Positions 1 to 10,925 of a DNA stretch of 64,000 nucleotides are shown here, in pieces (the stretch's first letter is position 1; each line of letters opens with the position of its first letter). A program made the position numbers and the translations under genes. The stretch is from Icerya purchasi (taxonomy: Eukaryota > Arthropoda > Insecta > Hemiptera > Monophlebidae), in NCBI GenBank assembly GCA_039619475.1, contig CM077116.1, positions 177,225,863 through 177,289,862 of the forward strand, read 5' to 3'. The notes beneath the pieces were generated by a model. It was not told the origin of the DNA. It did no database searches and worked only from the letters and a program-made list of their open reading frames with translations.

Positions 1-2128
1 GCTTTAGTATTTAAGGACACTATTTCGACTATAGAATATGAAAAACAAAATTGCTTGCCTATATGAGCCAGATCGGTGGTTACTAACTTAAAATGATTTT
101 GCAATTATAATTATATTCTTCCAATTTTATAAAAATTGCTCCGAAATCTGGTATCTTGTTTCGTTATCTCAAGGATTAATTAATGTAATTATATATATAT
201 ATATATATATGTGTGTGTATCAGAAAACCAGATTCAAGGCCGAAATTACCATTTAAGAGTTAGTGTACCGGAGATCCAGTGTGATTTTCCATGATTAAAA
301 ATGTTTAATAAGATGACAATCCCACAAATCTTATTATTTGCTTTATTATTGGATGATCCAATCAAGTGAATGATTTTAAGATTTTTGCATGTTCTAATTT
401 ATTCGTTTATTTGAGGAAAAATATAGAGTAAATAATATTCAGTAGCAGCAGGTCCTTAAATTTCTCGTAATATTTTGTTATCAATTCTATGCACTATAAA
501 TCCTCTTTTTTTTTTTTGGATTACCGTAGCAAATATTTTGGAAAAGTTTCAGAGCCGGTTAAAACAATGTGCTATTTTACTTTTTACACGGGCATCATAG
601 TACAAAGAAAATCTTGAAGATAAACTACGCCTTCTTCTAAGTAAAGGAACTTTGAACATTTCGTGTAGCTAACCATCTCTTTACGTTAAAGCTCTTAACA
701 TCATTTTTACGTAGAGCAAATGTTCATAATGACATTAGCAATTATTTCGCGGGCAGAAACGCACTAAGTGACCGAAAAGAAAATAAAAAATTGCGCAAAA
801 ATTTCGTTGAAAGAGTTGCGAAAGTGACGTTGTCGGTGTTAATGTACATCGCATAAAAATGTGTAGGACTTGAAAAAAAAATAAACGAATAATAAAGAAA
901 TATCTACTGTCAAGCTTCATTTTTTCGTCTACCTTACTCACTTCATTCGTCGGCCTACAGGTCGGAAAGAGGGGGTAGTTCTTTGACAGGACTTGGCGGG
1001 CGGAAATTTTCATCTGGTAAAATCTCAAATGAATATTAACAGGCGTCAGGAATGAATTGAAGATGGGTTTTCTTCATGAATAAGATGCGGCAGATTGCCG
1101 TCGACAAAAGAACCGAAAGAGATGAAAGATGGTGGAAATCTATACGTTTCCACCGACCGATAAACCAACCGAGAGAAGATTCTCCGAGCAGATTTTCCAA
1201 CCCGGTTCAAGGGGAAGAAGAAAAAAAGAAATTAATTTTCCTCTTCCTTAAAGATACACACGTTTTTTTCCAACTCTTATTTTTCTTTTACAATTTCTAT
1301 TTACAAATTACTTTTAGCAACTCACCCCGTTTTGCGACAGTGTCTGCGTGTGCGTGCTTGCGTGCGAGATTTAGCGAAAGATGGGTTTTCCATTAGAAAC
1401 AGTTTATAAGATAAATGAATGAAATCATCGCAGCAGGTTAACCGGTGCGGCGGCCCTCGGTAATCATTCGCAAGCGCCATTTTGACTTGTTTTTTTTTTT
1501 TTTTTTTATTCTAATTTTAAATGAAATATAGCGGAATAATAATTTTTTGCCCTTCGCTTTTTCCAATTAGACTTTCTAAAAGAGGAAAAAAAGGTAAAGC
1601 AAAATAAAATCGTTTAAATTCCGGTAAACATTAACTTCTCCGATATTTTTTTTTACGCCTATAACGAATTTTAGCATTTTACGCGGTCGCATTTTTCTCA
1701 TTTAAATTTTTTCGAAAAAAAAAAAAATAAAAGAAAGAAAAAAAAAGACCATTTGGAAGTTTAATGTTTTGCATATCAAGAGTGGTCTGCCCATATTTAA
1801 CTGATTAAGTGTGATCTAGGAACATTTCCAGTGCGATTTTAATATGGGATTAAATTTATTTTTTCATATTTCCAAAACTCCGAGATATTTTCCTCGACTT
1901 CCACCTTGGGCACCTGTGGGGATGGCTATAATCAATATACTCTTAGGCTATTGGTATAAATCTATTTTGTTTACAGTTCATTTTTTCCTATATTATACTG
2001 TTACATGCCATTTATAACTAAACTATATGGTGATTTTATCTTTTAACTTGCTACTTTTAGTCGACATAACCAAATGTTAATAGTTGATATCGTTAACTGA
2101 GCATTCTCTAATAATATTATTAGTAATA
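1..2128. other. AT-rich non-coding DNA, no gene recognised
   Basis: No recognisable coding domain or repeat family was seen on either strand. The stretch holds a TA/TG microsatellite near 189-218 and several homopolymer T or A runs (about 508-519, 1490-1508, 1719-1730). Short ORFs here are compositionally biased and I do not support any of them. It may be intergenic or intronic host DNA. Confidence 0.6.
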
Positions 2129-2130
2129 TA

Positions 2131-2330
2131 CAATGCTTGTCCCACGGGAAGTGAGAGCAGCTCTGTTGTGAGTAGGTAATCACTCATAGCGCATTCGCAT
2201 CGAGTACATCTTAAAGCCCATTTAATTAGCTATCGAATGCAACAAACCGGAAGTTTCTACCTCTCTCCGTTCGCCTGCAGCATTGATTTGAAAAAAAAAA
2301 GTGTTTCGTCGACCCCTACCGTTCTTTTAG
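2131..2330 (+). repeat. Left arm of long terminal inverted repeat
   Basis: Inverted partner of the segment near 3566-3771. Divergence is mainly scattered substitutions, with one poorly matched stretch around 2185-2210. Confidence 0.8.
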
Positions 2331-2646
2331 TCAAAAAAATTACAACATTTTGTAAGGAAATGTATTTCAAAATTTTTGCATAAATTATTACTCGTCTAGT
2401 ACAGAATCTTCAGGAAGGTCGTTGATTCGAATGCTTCAAAACAGAAGCAGAATCGCGAATATTTTTGCCATCGAAATATTGTCGAATTACCGAGTCGAAT
2501 ATCATCAGGATACGATTCTTTTAATAAATTGAACTTCTCTTTAGCCGTTTTTTGCAACCGATAATAATAACAAATCACATATCGCTTGCTCCATGTCTTT
2601 CTTATTCATTTGGACAACCCAAAACTACGCACGGTTTTCACAATTC

Positions 2647-3419
2647 TTTTTTTTTTTTATGGCCCAGCTCGCGCCTTTTGGCCATTTCCAGTTATATTTC
2701 CATTTTCGTATCTTTTATATATTTATACAGACGCTTACATTCATACGAATATGGCTGTTCTACAATTTCTAACACTGTCAGTGGCAATGTATACCGACTC
2801 GTCAATAGACACCTAATGAGGCTCCTTCTTTCCTCTTCATATTCTACGCACTGCCATACTAGATGCTCCAAACTTCCGATTTCTCCGCAGTTTTCGCAGG
2901 CCTCATCATTTAATATACCCCATTGAAAAAGTTTATTCGGAGTCCGATAATGTCCCACTCTTAATCTACTTATACACGTAATATAATCTCTCTCTAAATC
3001 ACAGTCAGAGAACCATGTTCGTCGGAAGTTGCCCCTATTAATCATATAATATTTTTTTCCTTTCTGTATACTACTTTCTTTATAATTCGCATTCCATCTT
3101 TCGTACATCCTATTTTTTATTTCCATCCGATACTCTTCCCAATTTAATTTGATTAGCTGCCTTCTACCGGTACGTGATCTAGTTAATGCGTCCGCCATTT
3201 CATTTCCCCATATCCCTGCATGCCCAGGTGGTACCCATTTAAATTTAACCGTAACTTTTTGTCGATCTAATTTATATACTAACCTTCTAATCTTAGCTTC
3301 AATGTTATACATCTTCCTGGGGTTTATGTTAATTAATTTGCTTAATACCGCCAGAGAGTCCGAAATTATCAGAATTTTTTTTTCTCTATCCCTTCTCAAT
3401 TGTTCCAGTGCCATTCCAA
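2647..3419 (-). mobile_element. 5'-truncated RNase H-bearing LINE inserted in the inverted-repeat element
   Basis: A 773-bp minus-strand LINE tail. Its poly(A) reads as a T-run at 2647-2658. The flanks carry an 11-bp direct repeat TTTCACAATTC at 2636-2646 and 3420-3430, a good target-site duplication. It is truncated at its 5' end inside the RNase H domain. The same LINE family left another 3' end at about 21655-21900. Confidence 0.8.
2692..3414 (-). pseudogene. LINE ORF2 C-terminus: RNase H and terminal Cys/His motif
   Basis: This is the C-terminal 240 residues of a non-LTR retrotransposon polyprotein. What is visible is the distal half of an RNase H fold: ISDSLAVL (third acidic residue) and WVPPGHAGIWGNEMAD (closing His and last Asp). 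It is followed by the conserved ISRLRVGHYRTP block and a CENCG...EHLVWQC zinc-binding motif that ends I-group LINE proteins. The N-terminal part of RNase H, the RT and the endonuclease are absent because the insertion is 5'-truncated, so the copy cannot be autonomous. The frame from the insertion edge to the stop is open, suggesting a fairly recent arrival. The exact clade is not resolved. Confidence 0.85.
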
Positions 3420-3565
3420 TTTCACAATTCGCGTCTCACTCTTTTGACTATAAAACACGTACTAATGCTCGTAGAAACCTCCGGTTTGTCGCATTCGATA
3501 GTTGATGGGACGATCTTCAAGCTGATCGTGAGACTCCTTACGATGCGGATTCAACCCGCTCGCTT

Positions 3566-3771
3566 CACTTGAAAAAACGGTAGGGGTCGACGAAACACTT
3601 TTTTTTCAAATCGATGCTACGGGCGAAGGGGAAAGAGGGATGTAGGAATTTCCGGTTTGTTGCGTTCGATAGCTAATTAAGTGGGCTTTAAGATGTGCCC
3701 AGAGCGAACTCGTTGTAAGTGGTTTCCTACTCACAACAGAGCTGCTCTCACCTCCCGTGGGACGGGCATTG
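3566..3771 (-). repeat. Right arm of long terminal inverted repeat
   Basis: Inverted partner of 2131-2330. A further partial copy of an internal arm motif (CCGGTTTGTCGCATTCGATAG) lies just inside, around 3480-3502, in the same orientation as the right arm. This suggests an internal duplication. Confidence 0.8.
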
Positions 3772-3773
3772 TA

Positions 3774-4310
3774 CTTATGTTGCTTCCATTATATTTATTA
3801 TTTTAAAGTTATTATAAATGTAATATGTGCGAGCTGTTTATGAGAATGCGTGAGGCCAGGTTAATTGCTTAAATTTAAATTAAATTATTGAATTTAAGTA
3901 TTTATGTACATATTGTATTTTATTTAGTTTATAAAGAAATTAAATTTAATAAAAATTGCGCTGAAATGGTATTCATAAAATATTTCAGAGTGGACATATA
4001 TATGGTTAGTACGCTACATTTGATGCAGCGTTTATATAAGTATATGTATAAGTATATGTATAAGTATATTTATGAATTTATCTAATTAACAAAGCGTGCA
4101 GGAAACGTAAATAATTTTTTGTTTGTAACATAGGATATCGTTACCTTTCATTTTCGATATTTTATGATTCTTAAAAAAAGGAAATATAGGTTTATACATA
4201 TATATATATAATATACATGTATATATTTATGTATCCGAATATGAAGTATCATCCAGTTTTTACTCGTTTATGTTTGTACCTTAGGTGTCACTTAGGATCC
4301 TATCTTAAAA
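3774..4310. other. AT-rich spacer
   Basis: No gene or known repeat family seen. It contains a short direct reiteration of AAGTATATGTAT around 4036-4072 and TA-rich stretches near 4195-4220. Confidence 0.5.
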
Positions 4311-4314
4311 TAGG

Positions 4315-4700
4315 TGCTGAAGTTGCACTGTAGCCAGTACATTTGTATTCTGACATTGTTTTCTGTATTCTTCCGCTTCTATCGTGATCTTTGCGTATGC
4401 TTCTCTGTTACGTCGTTTACCATAGATTTCCATTCCGATCTGTTTAGTGCTGTTATTTCTCATAAGGTGTTTTATTTTTTCGGCATATCGGTGACGAGGT
4501 CTGTATATCGTAATTTAGGTTGCCCACAATGCTGTTTATCATCATTTAGTATTCCGTAAAGCCTGTGTTTAGAGATTCTTTCCTCAATAACTCGAATTAC
4601 ATGGCCGGTCCATCGCGGTCGATGTTGAATCACATATTTCTCAATCGAGTTAGTACGTACTGTATTAGTATCATTATATTTGAAATATGATCTTTCTATT
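4315..4700 (-). pseudogene. Decayed LINE C-terminal tail (RTE-like endonuclease-reverse transcriptase)
   Basis: On the minus strand the translation contains RPRWTGHVIRVIEERISKH, LYGILNDDKQ, then GQPKLRYTDL. This matches the layout of the conserved tail after the RT domain in insect endonuclease-reverse transcriptases: R-x-W-x-GH-x-x-R, a hydrophobic block, then GRP-x-x-RW-x-D. The canonical GRPKKRW has become GQPKLRY. No RT core remains nearby, so this is a short relic. Confidence 0.55.
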
Positions 4701-4714
4701 TCATGAAATTTCAT

Positions 4715-5357
4715 CGTACACTATAAATAAATTTTTTACCTCGTACGATGATTGTAATTTGCACAACCCTAAAGTATAAAACAAATATAGAAAAACGTTA
4801 GAAAAAAGCCTCCACACCATTCTCTTCCTACTCTAAACTCATTTATTGTACATAACTATTTTCAGTCATGAAACACTTCAATGCAGAAGGATCACTTATA
4901 AAAAAAAAAAAACAGCAGAAAACCGGAAAGAAATAATTTACGTGTCGTCGTTTACAAAACTTCAACATTACAATCTCAACCTTGTACGGTCGTTTGTAAA
5001 CTCGCTTAATACTTCCCAATAGCAATCGAATGCAAATCGTTTATCAAGAGCGAGGAAAATGCAACTTAAATATACGTCATCGTGGTATTCAAAAAAATTC
5101 TGGAATTGCAATTGACTAATCGGGACGCAGTGAAATAAATTAAAGTCTAATCCAACTGCTCAGAACCAGCTAGATTAAACTGCGTTAGAATGTAAACGAC
5201 AGTTCTTCGAAAACCTTCATCTCGCAATCGACCCAGCTGCGAATGCATCCACAAAATACGATAAACGATTAGCAAAACACCACCTCTATTGACAGTGTTT
5301 GATTGTTCTGAAGCGTTTAATATGATAAAATTGTAGACACTTCACATCGAATATCAC
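4715..5357. other. Non-coding spacer
   Basis: No coding domain or dispersed repeat recognised. Contains an A-run near 4900. Confidence 0.4.
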
Positions 5358-5445
5358 GCACGGTTGGTTGGTTGTGTTTTGTTCAGGTAGAATATCCCGT
5401 TGCGGCACATTCAAACTTGTAATAATTTCACTTAAACTGGACTAT
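5358..5445 (+). repeat. Degraded copy of SINE family 1
   Basis: The order of blocks TTGGTTGGTT, GTGTTTTGTTC, GGTAGAA, TCCCGTTGCGGCAC and AATTTCACTT matches the SINE at 23568-23711. About nine bases covering the Pol III B box are missing. Identity is by eye only. It would be an old, transcriptionally dead copy. Confidence 0.5.
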
Positions 5446-6568
5446 AATGTTCGTAGTCGATACACCCTACACTCACCCCCGAAAAAAAGAACAAAACATA
5501 ACGGGCGACCAGCCGTCTTTGTTTGAAGTTTTAATGTGAGCTTAGACTATTCTGTCCTTTCGCAATATAAAAACAATTTTTTTTTTTTTTTTTAAATTCA
5601 ATACTCAGTCTCCTAGATGCAAGATTAACTTGGTAGACACACAGACTAAAGCTAAACGTGACTAGATTAACGGCGAATTCGTCGTCAGCTCTACTGGTTA
5701 CTAGGATGGCATTTAAAGCTAAGGCTGCACCATAAAAGGCTGATTTATCTGCCCATCATTAAGTCCATCTAGACATATGGTTTGCAGTTGTGGGGATGTT
5801 CTACACCATCCAACCGTGCCATCATCTAAAAGTCGCAGCATAAAATCATATGGCTGATAACTGGAGCGAGATGGTTTCAGCGCAACGACGATTTGCATCA
5901 GGACTTGCAGCTGAAGAAGGTGGACAACGCCGATAAATGAATCTGCACTTATGCATGAACAGCGTCTGCAGGTGTCCTTGGAAATACAGAAGCGCAGCAG
6001 TTTTGCTGAACAATGCACTACTAAAACATAGGCTTAAACGTTTAAAGCTACATGATTAATTTATTTCTTGATTATGGAACTTAAATAATTTAATAGAGCC
6101 ACCGGCGGGCTAATTTGCTTAAAAAAGCGCACTTATCTTTATTAGATATTTAAAATTATTCTTAAGATTGTAGTATAATTTAATTTAAAAAAAACAAAAA
6201 AACAACTCAGCCTGACTCTTTTCAGTCTATAGATAGGGTCACACACACACACACATCTTTCTGCGGGTGATATACTATAAGCTTATATATAAATCAATTT
6301 GTCTGTATGTCTGTGATTTAGTAAAATATTGTTATGCCATAAATTGCTGAAAAACTTTGCCATTTTATTATTCTTAGTACGTAGAAAAATAATATCTAAG
6401 GTGTAAAAAATTATAGTTGGCCATAATTTATTCTCGTTTTTCCTTTAGAAGGGAGTTATACGTTCGTCGCGTATGTTTTTTTTTTTTTTTTTTATGTTTG
6501 TTCGCGCATTACTCATACATATTTATATAGACCGATTTTACTGATTCTTTGTCCATTAGGAAGAATAC
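5446..6568. other. Mixed spacer with unassigned ORF and simple repeats
   Basis: A minus-strand open stretch at 5719-6018 (99 codons) has higher GC than its surroundings, but I recognise no domain in it. A T-run lies at 5578-5594, a (CA)n tract at 6240-6255 and another T-run at 6478-6494. Nothing else is supported. Confidence 0.4.
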
Positions 6569-6585
6569 AAATTTAGGTACCACGT

Positions 6586-7412
6586 TCTCGAAAGCATACA
6601 CTGATGGATCCAAAGCTAATGAGTCCAAGGCTGCTCCAGCGGCATGCGCTTTCGAAATAGACGGAATCGCAGAGGGAATGCGGTTGAACAACGTTGTATC
6701 CATTGCGGAAGCCGAAATGTATGCTGTGTTGTTTTGTCTACAGGCATACTTAGAACTGAGATCCCAACCGCTCGGAATCTTACTGGTGACTGATTCCTTG
6801 CAGTCCATACGTGCTTTGCAGTCAGATCACCCGGAATCACCAATGGTCCTAGAAGTCCTGGCTATCTTATACCAGCTGAGCCGAAGGGGATGCCGAGTTG
6901 TTTTTTTATGGGTCCCCAGTCATGCCGGTGTTCCGGGGAATGAGCGGGTTGACCTGGTCGCTCGGTCATTCATGATGTGCCCAATGCCGTTATTTGCTTT
7001 TGGTCCATTATCTCTGAGAGGTTTCCTGTCAGATACGGTCTTCGCACAGTGGAGTCATGACTGGATGTCTCAGTCGACCTTCCTCAGGGAACTGAAGCCT
7101 ACGACGGAGCCATGGTGGCCTCCAGTCGGAACAGAACGCAAAGTGTTTTCGGCAATCAATCGCCTGAGAACGGGACATACGTCCTTTTCCCACGACTATA
7201 TCCTCAAACAAGCCCCAAAGCCAAGTACCTGCCCACTTTGTTCTACCGATGAATACCCGTCAGTTTCGCATATCTTGCTGAAATGCACACGTCTAAATGG
7301 GTTACGGCGAGGCCAGATCACATCGATTGAAGACATCCTCTCAAATACCCCTACTGCTTTGAACAATCTTATGACTTTCGTTCAGGCTAGCGAGCTAAGG
7401 AGTATGTTTTAA
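6586..7412 (+). pseudogene. I-type LINE ORF2 fragment: complete RNase H and C-terminal zinc motif
   Basis: About 275 uninterrupted codons to the TAA at 7412. The RNase H acidic residues are visible in order: AYTDGSKA, AEAEMYAVLF, LLVTDSLQS, then WVPSHAGVPGNERVD with the closing Asp retained. The tail has INRLRTGHTSFSHDYI and CPLCSTDEYPSVSHILLKC, a CCHC-like zinc motif. An apparent TTG start upstream lies in the flanking target DNA and is not a real start. Intact frame plus a long poly(A) and near-perfect duplication argue for a young insertion, but it lacks endonuclease and RT. Confidence 0.88.
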
Positions 7413-7504
7413 ACGTGGGTCCACTCACTGCGATAACCGAGGTAGTTACATGCAGCGAGTGGTTTAGTACCCCTTCTTAAATTTAAAAAAAAAAAAAAAA
7501 AAAA
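6586..7504 (+). mobile_element. 5'-truncated I-type LINE with 17-bp target duplication
   Basis: The insertion is bounded by AAATTTAGGTACCACGT at 6569-6585 and AAATTTAGGTACCATGT at 7505-7521: 17 bp with one mismatch. It ends in a poly(A) of more than 20 bases. It starts within the RNase H domain and keeps the whole 3' UTR. The encoded protein is related to the C-terminus of the large ORF at 28327-32022, so both belong to one I-like LINE lineage, but they are clearly different subfamilies. Confidence 0.9.
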
Positions 7505-7521
7505 AAATTTAGGTACCATGT

Positions 7522-7851
7522 GAGTAACGATGAAAATCGATAAACATAAACTGAGTATTCGACAAAAAACGTAAAAAAATGCGGCCTCTTTAGATAATTT
7601 TTTTTCTTCATATTTTTCATTAGTATAACAAAGGCGATTGGCTTAAAATACTATCAATTTGCCAAGTTAACATGGGAAATGTAACTTTTGATGTTTAATG
7701 CAGTTCAAAATAAATTAATCGATTTTTTTTTTTTTAGCATCAAATATGGGGAACAATGTGACAAAAGTGTTGGCTTTTAGCAAAAAAAAAAATTTGAAAT
7801 ATAATGCTAAAAATTATAAAATAAAATGTTTTTTCCAAAAAAACAAAAAAA
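7522..7851. other. AT-rich spacer
   Basis: Non-coding, with several A- and T-homopolymers. No recognisable repeat family. Confidence 0.4.
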
Positions 7852-8303
7852 AACCGATACTTGAAGATTTATTATAAAAATTTAATAAAAATGCTCTAAA
7901 AAGTAAAAAATAATTTTACTCCCGATAAGAAAATGTATTTCAGAGTGATATAACTTGGAGTGACTTTATGGTAATTCTTATAAAATAATTTTACTCCCGA
8001 TAAGAAAATGTATTTCAGAGTGATATAACTTGGAGTGATTTTATGGTAATTCTTATAACCTTAATTAGAGACGGCATCAAATTCATTTTAAATTAATAAT
8101 TAAAAACTGCATTGAATATTCGTTAAAAGATTTGTAATATGAATTTGATGCTGACTCTGATTAAGGTGTTAACGTGGTATAAGAATTACCATAATATCAC
8201 CGTAAGTTATGTCACTCTGATATATATTTTCTTATCGAGAGTAATTATTTTCTACCTTTTAGCGCGTTTTTATTAAATTTTGATAATAAATCTTGTCGGT
8301 ATT
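7852..8303. repeat. Fold-back element (long imperfect palindrome)
   Basis: The left half (7852-~8085) is the reverse complement of the right half (~8130-8303). Matched blocks include ACCGA..CAAGATTTATTAT, TCTTATCG.GAGTAA, ATCACTC..AAGTTAT, TATAAGAATTACCATAA and ACCTTAAT.AGAG. The loop is only a few tens of bases. No ORF is present. This is consistent with a fold-back or hairpin MITE. Confidence 0.75.
7905..8055 (+). repeat. 75-bp tandem duplication inside the fold-back left arm
   Basis: Two adjacent copies with a period of 75 bp differ at very few positions (GACTTTATGG versus GATTTTATGG). The right arm has only one counterpart, so the duplication arose after the palindrome formed. Confidence 0.85.
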
Positions 8304-9788
8304 TTCTTTTTTAATATATTTTTTTTTATTATTTTTTTTTTCGGAGGCTATACCTTCACACCCTCCCTCCTACTGTTATATTTACACATTATGAACGAAA
8401 GTATAAAAACATGCGATACATGCTCTTGCTTAACACGCCTTAATCGTTGTATCTTTTGGGTACCGAATTTCCGTTCTTTTTTTTTCCCCCTTAAACGAAC
8501 GTTGTTTCATCTGTATTCGTAGCCTAATTAACCGATTATTCGCTTACGATGCGAATCCACTACTTCACAGTTAACCGCAAGTTATATTGCGAATGACCGC
8601 AACTTTTCGTCACAGCGTCGTTCGCTGGATTTTAATATATACCGTTTGACTTTTTTTGGTTTGGTCCCATTTTGTCTAAAAATGAAACGGCACAGAAAAA
8701 AAAATAATAATAATTGAAAAAATCAACTTGGCAACACGGGCACGTTTGGTAGGCAGAAAAAAAGATAAAAAACGGCTAGAGAAACGAAAAAGATTGACAA
8801 ATAGCATAGTTGAAAAGTGCACACGTGCGATTTTACGACAGGTGGTATTGAATTGCCATTGCTTGGATGGTGGCACTAATAAAAATACGTATGGACAGAT
8901 TAGTACAGTAAATTTCGGGTTACATTTTTATTTCTCCGGTAAATTATAATCGCGATTTCTACTTCGAATTTCATCGTAAATAAATAGACCTGTACACCGA
9001 CTAAAATTAAGCATCGCTTGTTAGGACGCGAATGAAAAAAATTAAAGCAAATTTTATCCTGCTTCGCAATCACATTATTCCTTTTTTAACATGCGGCAAA
9101 TCACCACATACTGATTACTTTACACCATGAAGCCGCAATCTGTTGTGGTTTGGGTCTTGTGTACATTACCCTACTGAAGAAAACTGTAATTCTATCTCGA
9201 ATATTATGAGTTGTCACGTGTGTATAAAAAACAGAAATTTTGACTCAATCAAACTAGTATAATAATAGATGTATCATTTATAAAAACAAATCGAGCGAGT
9301 AAATATATACCTGATATTTATTACTTGAAATATTTATTGCAAATTAAGTTTTAAATGAAATGATAGTATTCAGATTTCGGCAACAGAAGATAAGAAAACT
9401 GCCATTCGTTAAAAAAATTATTTTTCTTTTCATTTGCTATAAATTTTTGTTTTACACGTCAAAAGTGTATTGTAAAATATTCGGTTAATTACATGCAATA
9501 GCGTCTTTTTATACTCTCTTTTTTTTTTTCATTTTTTAATGTTAAACTGTAATCTATTGGCAGTTTGTTGAATTAAGTAATTTTAAACAGCTAAATGAAA
9601 TGTTTTTTTCTTTTCTTTTCTTTTTGTTTTTTTTTTTTTGCTTTACCAAAAAATAGCGTCCATCCAGCAAACTTAAGAGATTATAAAAAGAAGAAGAGAA
9701 CTATTAGAATCGAATTCGATTGGACACTAGGGAAATAAAGGAAGCAAGACAAGGAGGACTACAAACGAGAAAAGCGAGAGTAATTGTA
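8304..9788. other. AT-rich non-coding DNA
   Basis: Contains T-runs around 8320-8340, 9520-9530 and 9600-9640. No domain-bearing ORF and no dispersed repeat were recognised. Confidence 0.45.
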
Positions 9789-10290
9789 CAGGGTGGGTAT
9801 TCTTTATTTCAAAAGTTCGGAGTAAAAATATAAACGTTCAGGTAAAAAGGAAAAACATTCAAATTCGAAATGAATGAGGTCGCATGCTAAATGGCAGTTA
9901 TGAGAGTGTAGTGGGTAATCAGAAGATATAGCGGGAGAGAATCTATGAAGAGCGGAAGGCAATAAAGAGTGTCCAGTACATAGATTACAAATAGCAGAAA
10001 TCACTGAGTGACGAAGAAATAGAAAATAATAAAACCTAGAACGATTGGGGAGTGAAGGCTGAATAGATAAGTACAGTGAAGCGGGATTAGAGGAAGTTGA
10101 ATGATAGCTATCAGAAAGAACTGACAACTTTTCGGTAAAAGGACTGCATTATGGCTGCGATTTGAGCTAACGAATCAACTAATTTGTTTCCAGCAATGTC
10201 GATGTGACTAGGCACCCACATAAAATTAATTTAGATAGTATATGTAGAAAAGAGATCATAAATAATAGATCGAGTTTGGATACTGAAGGA
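9789..10290 (-). pseudogene. Decayed I-type LINE 3' fragment (RNase H end and zinc tail)
   Basis: On the minus strand, around 10157-10222, the translation reads MWVPSHIDIAGNKLVDSLA, the closing block of a LINE RNase H with its last Asp. Farther downstream in a shifted frame is CTGHSLLPSALHRF and DLIHFEFECFSFLPER, equivalent to the RTGHS...H..F.C tail. Frameshifts and stops separate the blocks. AATAAAGAATACCCACCCTG at about 9789-9808 (minus sense) may be its 3' terminus. It is not the same subfamily as the 28-32 kb LINE. Confidence 0.65.
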
Positions 10291-10925
10291 ATATCACGTA
10301 AGTAGGAAAGAGAAGGGAGCAGATAGTAAAGAGGAGTCCAATATTAAGTATTTACGAGAATTGCGAGAAGACGAAATAAATAAAATTGAACAGAAGGTTG
10401 TAGTATGTTTGTTCGAAAAAATCATCGTGAGCATTTTAACTGACCTTTTCTTGGTTAAAATGTAACTGAAACCAAACAAAAGTAAAACGAAAACAAATAT
10501 GAAACCTTTTAGACTGAGCTTTTTCACGTATTATTGCTCCTTAATTTTCTACAGCTAAAAATCTACTGCTAAAGATTATCTCATGTATAATATATATACC
10601 ACTCCAGACATCAGTCTATAAGAACATTTCAAATATACATGTATTTTTATATGGTGCTTTTAATTTCATGTTCATTTATTCATTTCATACTTTCTGCTAT
10701 AAACGTGATCGTTTTTTTTATATCTTCCAGATTTATTTTTAATTTTATTCACTGCCTTTAATGCTATGCTAGTTTTACTTAGTTCCTTTTAAATGTTACT
10801 CAAATCATTGTTTCCTTCCGATGTTTTCAACCTTAAATTACGTTTACATTACCATAAGTTCCTTTTATATCAATGAACGCTGTAATAAACAATGTAATCT
10901 TTATTTTTTTTTATAAAAATTGTTG
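10291..10925. other. Spacer
   Basis: AT-rich, nothing recognised except T-runs. Confidence 0.4.

Larger units (their letters stand above)
2129..3773. mobile_element. Element with ~200-bp terminal inverted repeats, TA flanks
   Basis: The two ends are long imperfect inverted copies of each other, beginning CAATGC at 2131 and ending GCATTG at 3771, each flanked by TA. Both arms share many blocks in inverted order, including GTCCCACGGGA, GAGAGCAGCTCTGTTGTGAG and TTTCGTCGACCCCTACCGTT. The outer TA pair is compatible with a Tc1/mariner-type target duplication, but a dinucleotide in AT-rich DNA is weak proof. No transposase is present. The interior is interrupted by a separate LINE insertion; without it the element would be about 0.86 kb, suggesting a non-autonomous (MITE-like) element. 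Confidence 0.8.

Noticed and set aside
6549..6585. Upstream TTG start for the I-type LINE fragment
   Set aside because: The 17-bp target duplication shows that sequence before 6586 is flanking DNA.
9804..10127. Independent Ser/Leu/His-rich protein gene
   Set aside because: It contains CTGHSLLPSALHRF and a DLIHFEFEC block and lies just downstream of an RNase H motif, so it is LINE debris.
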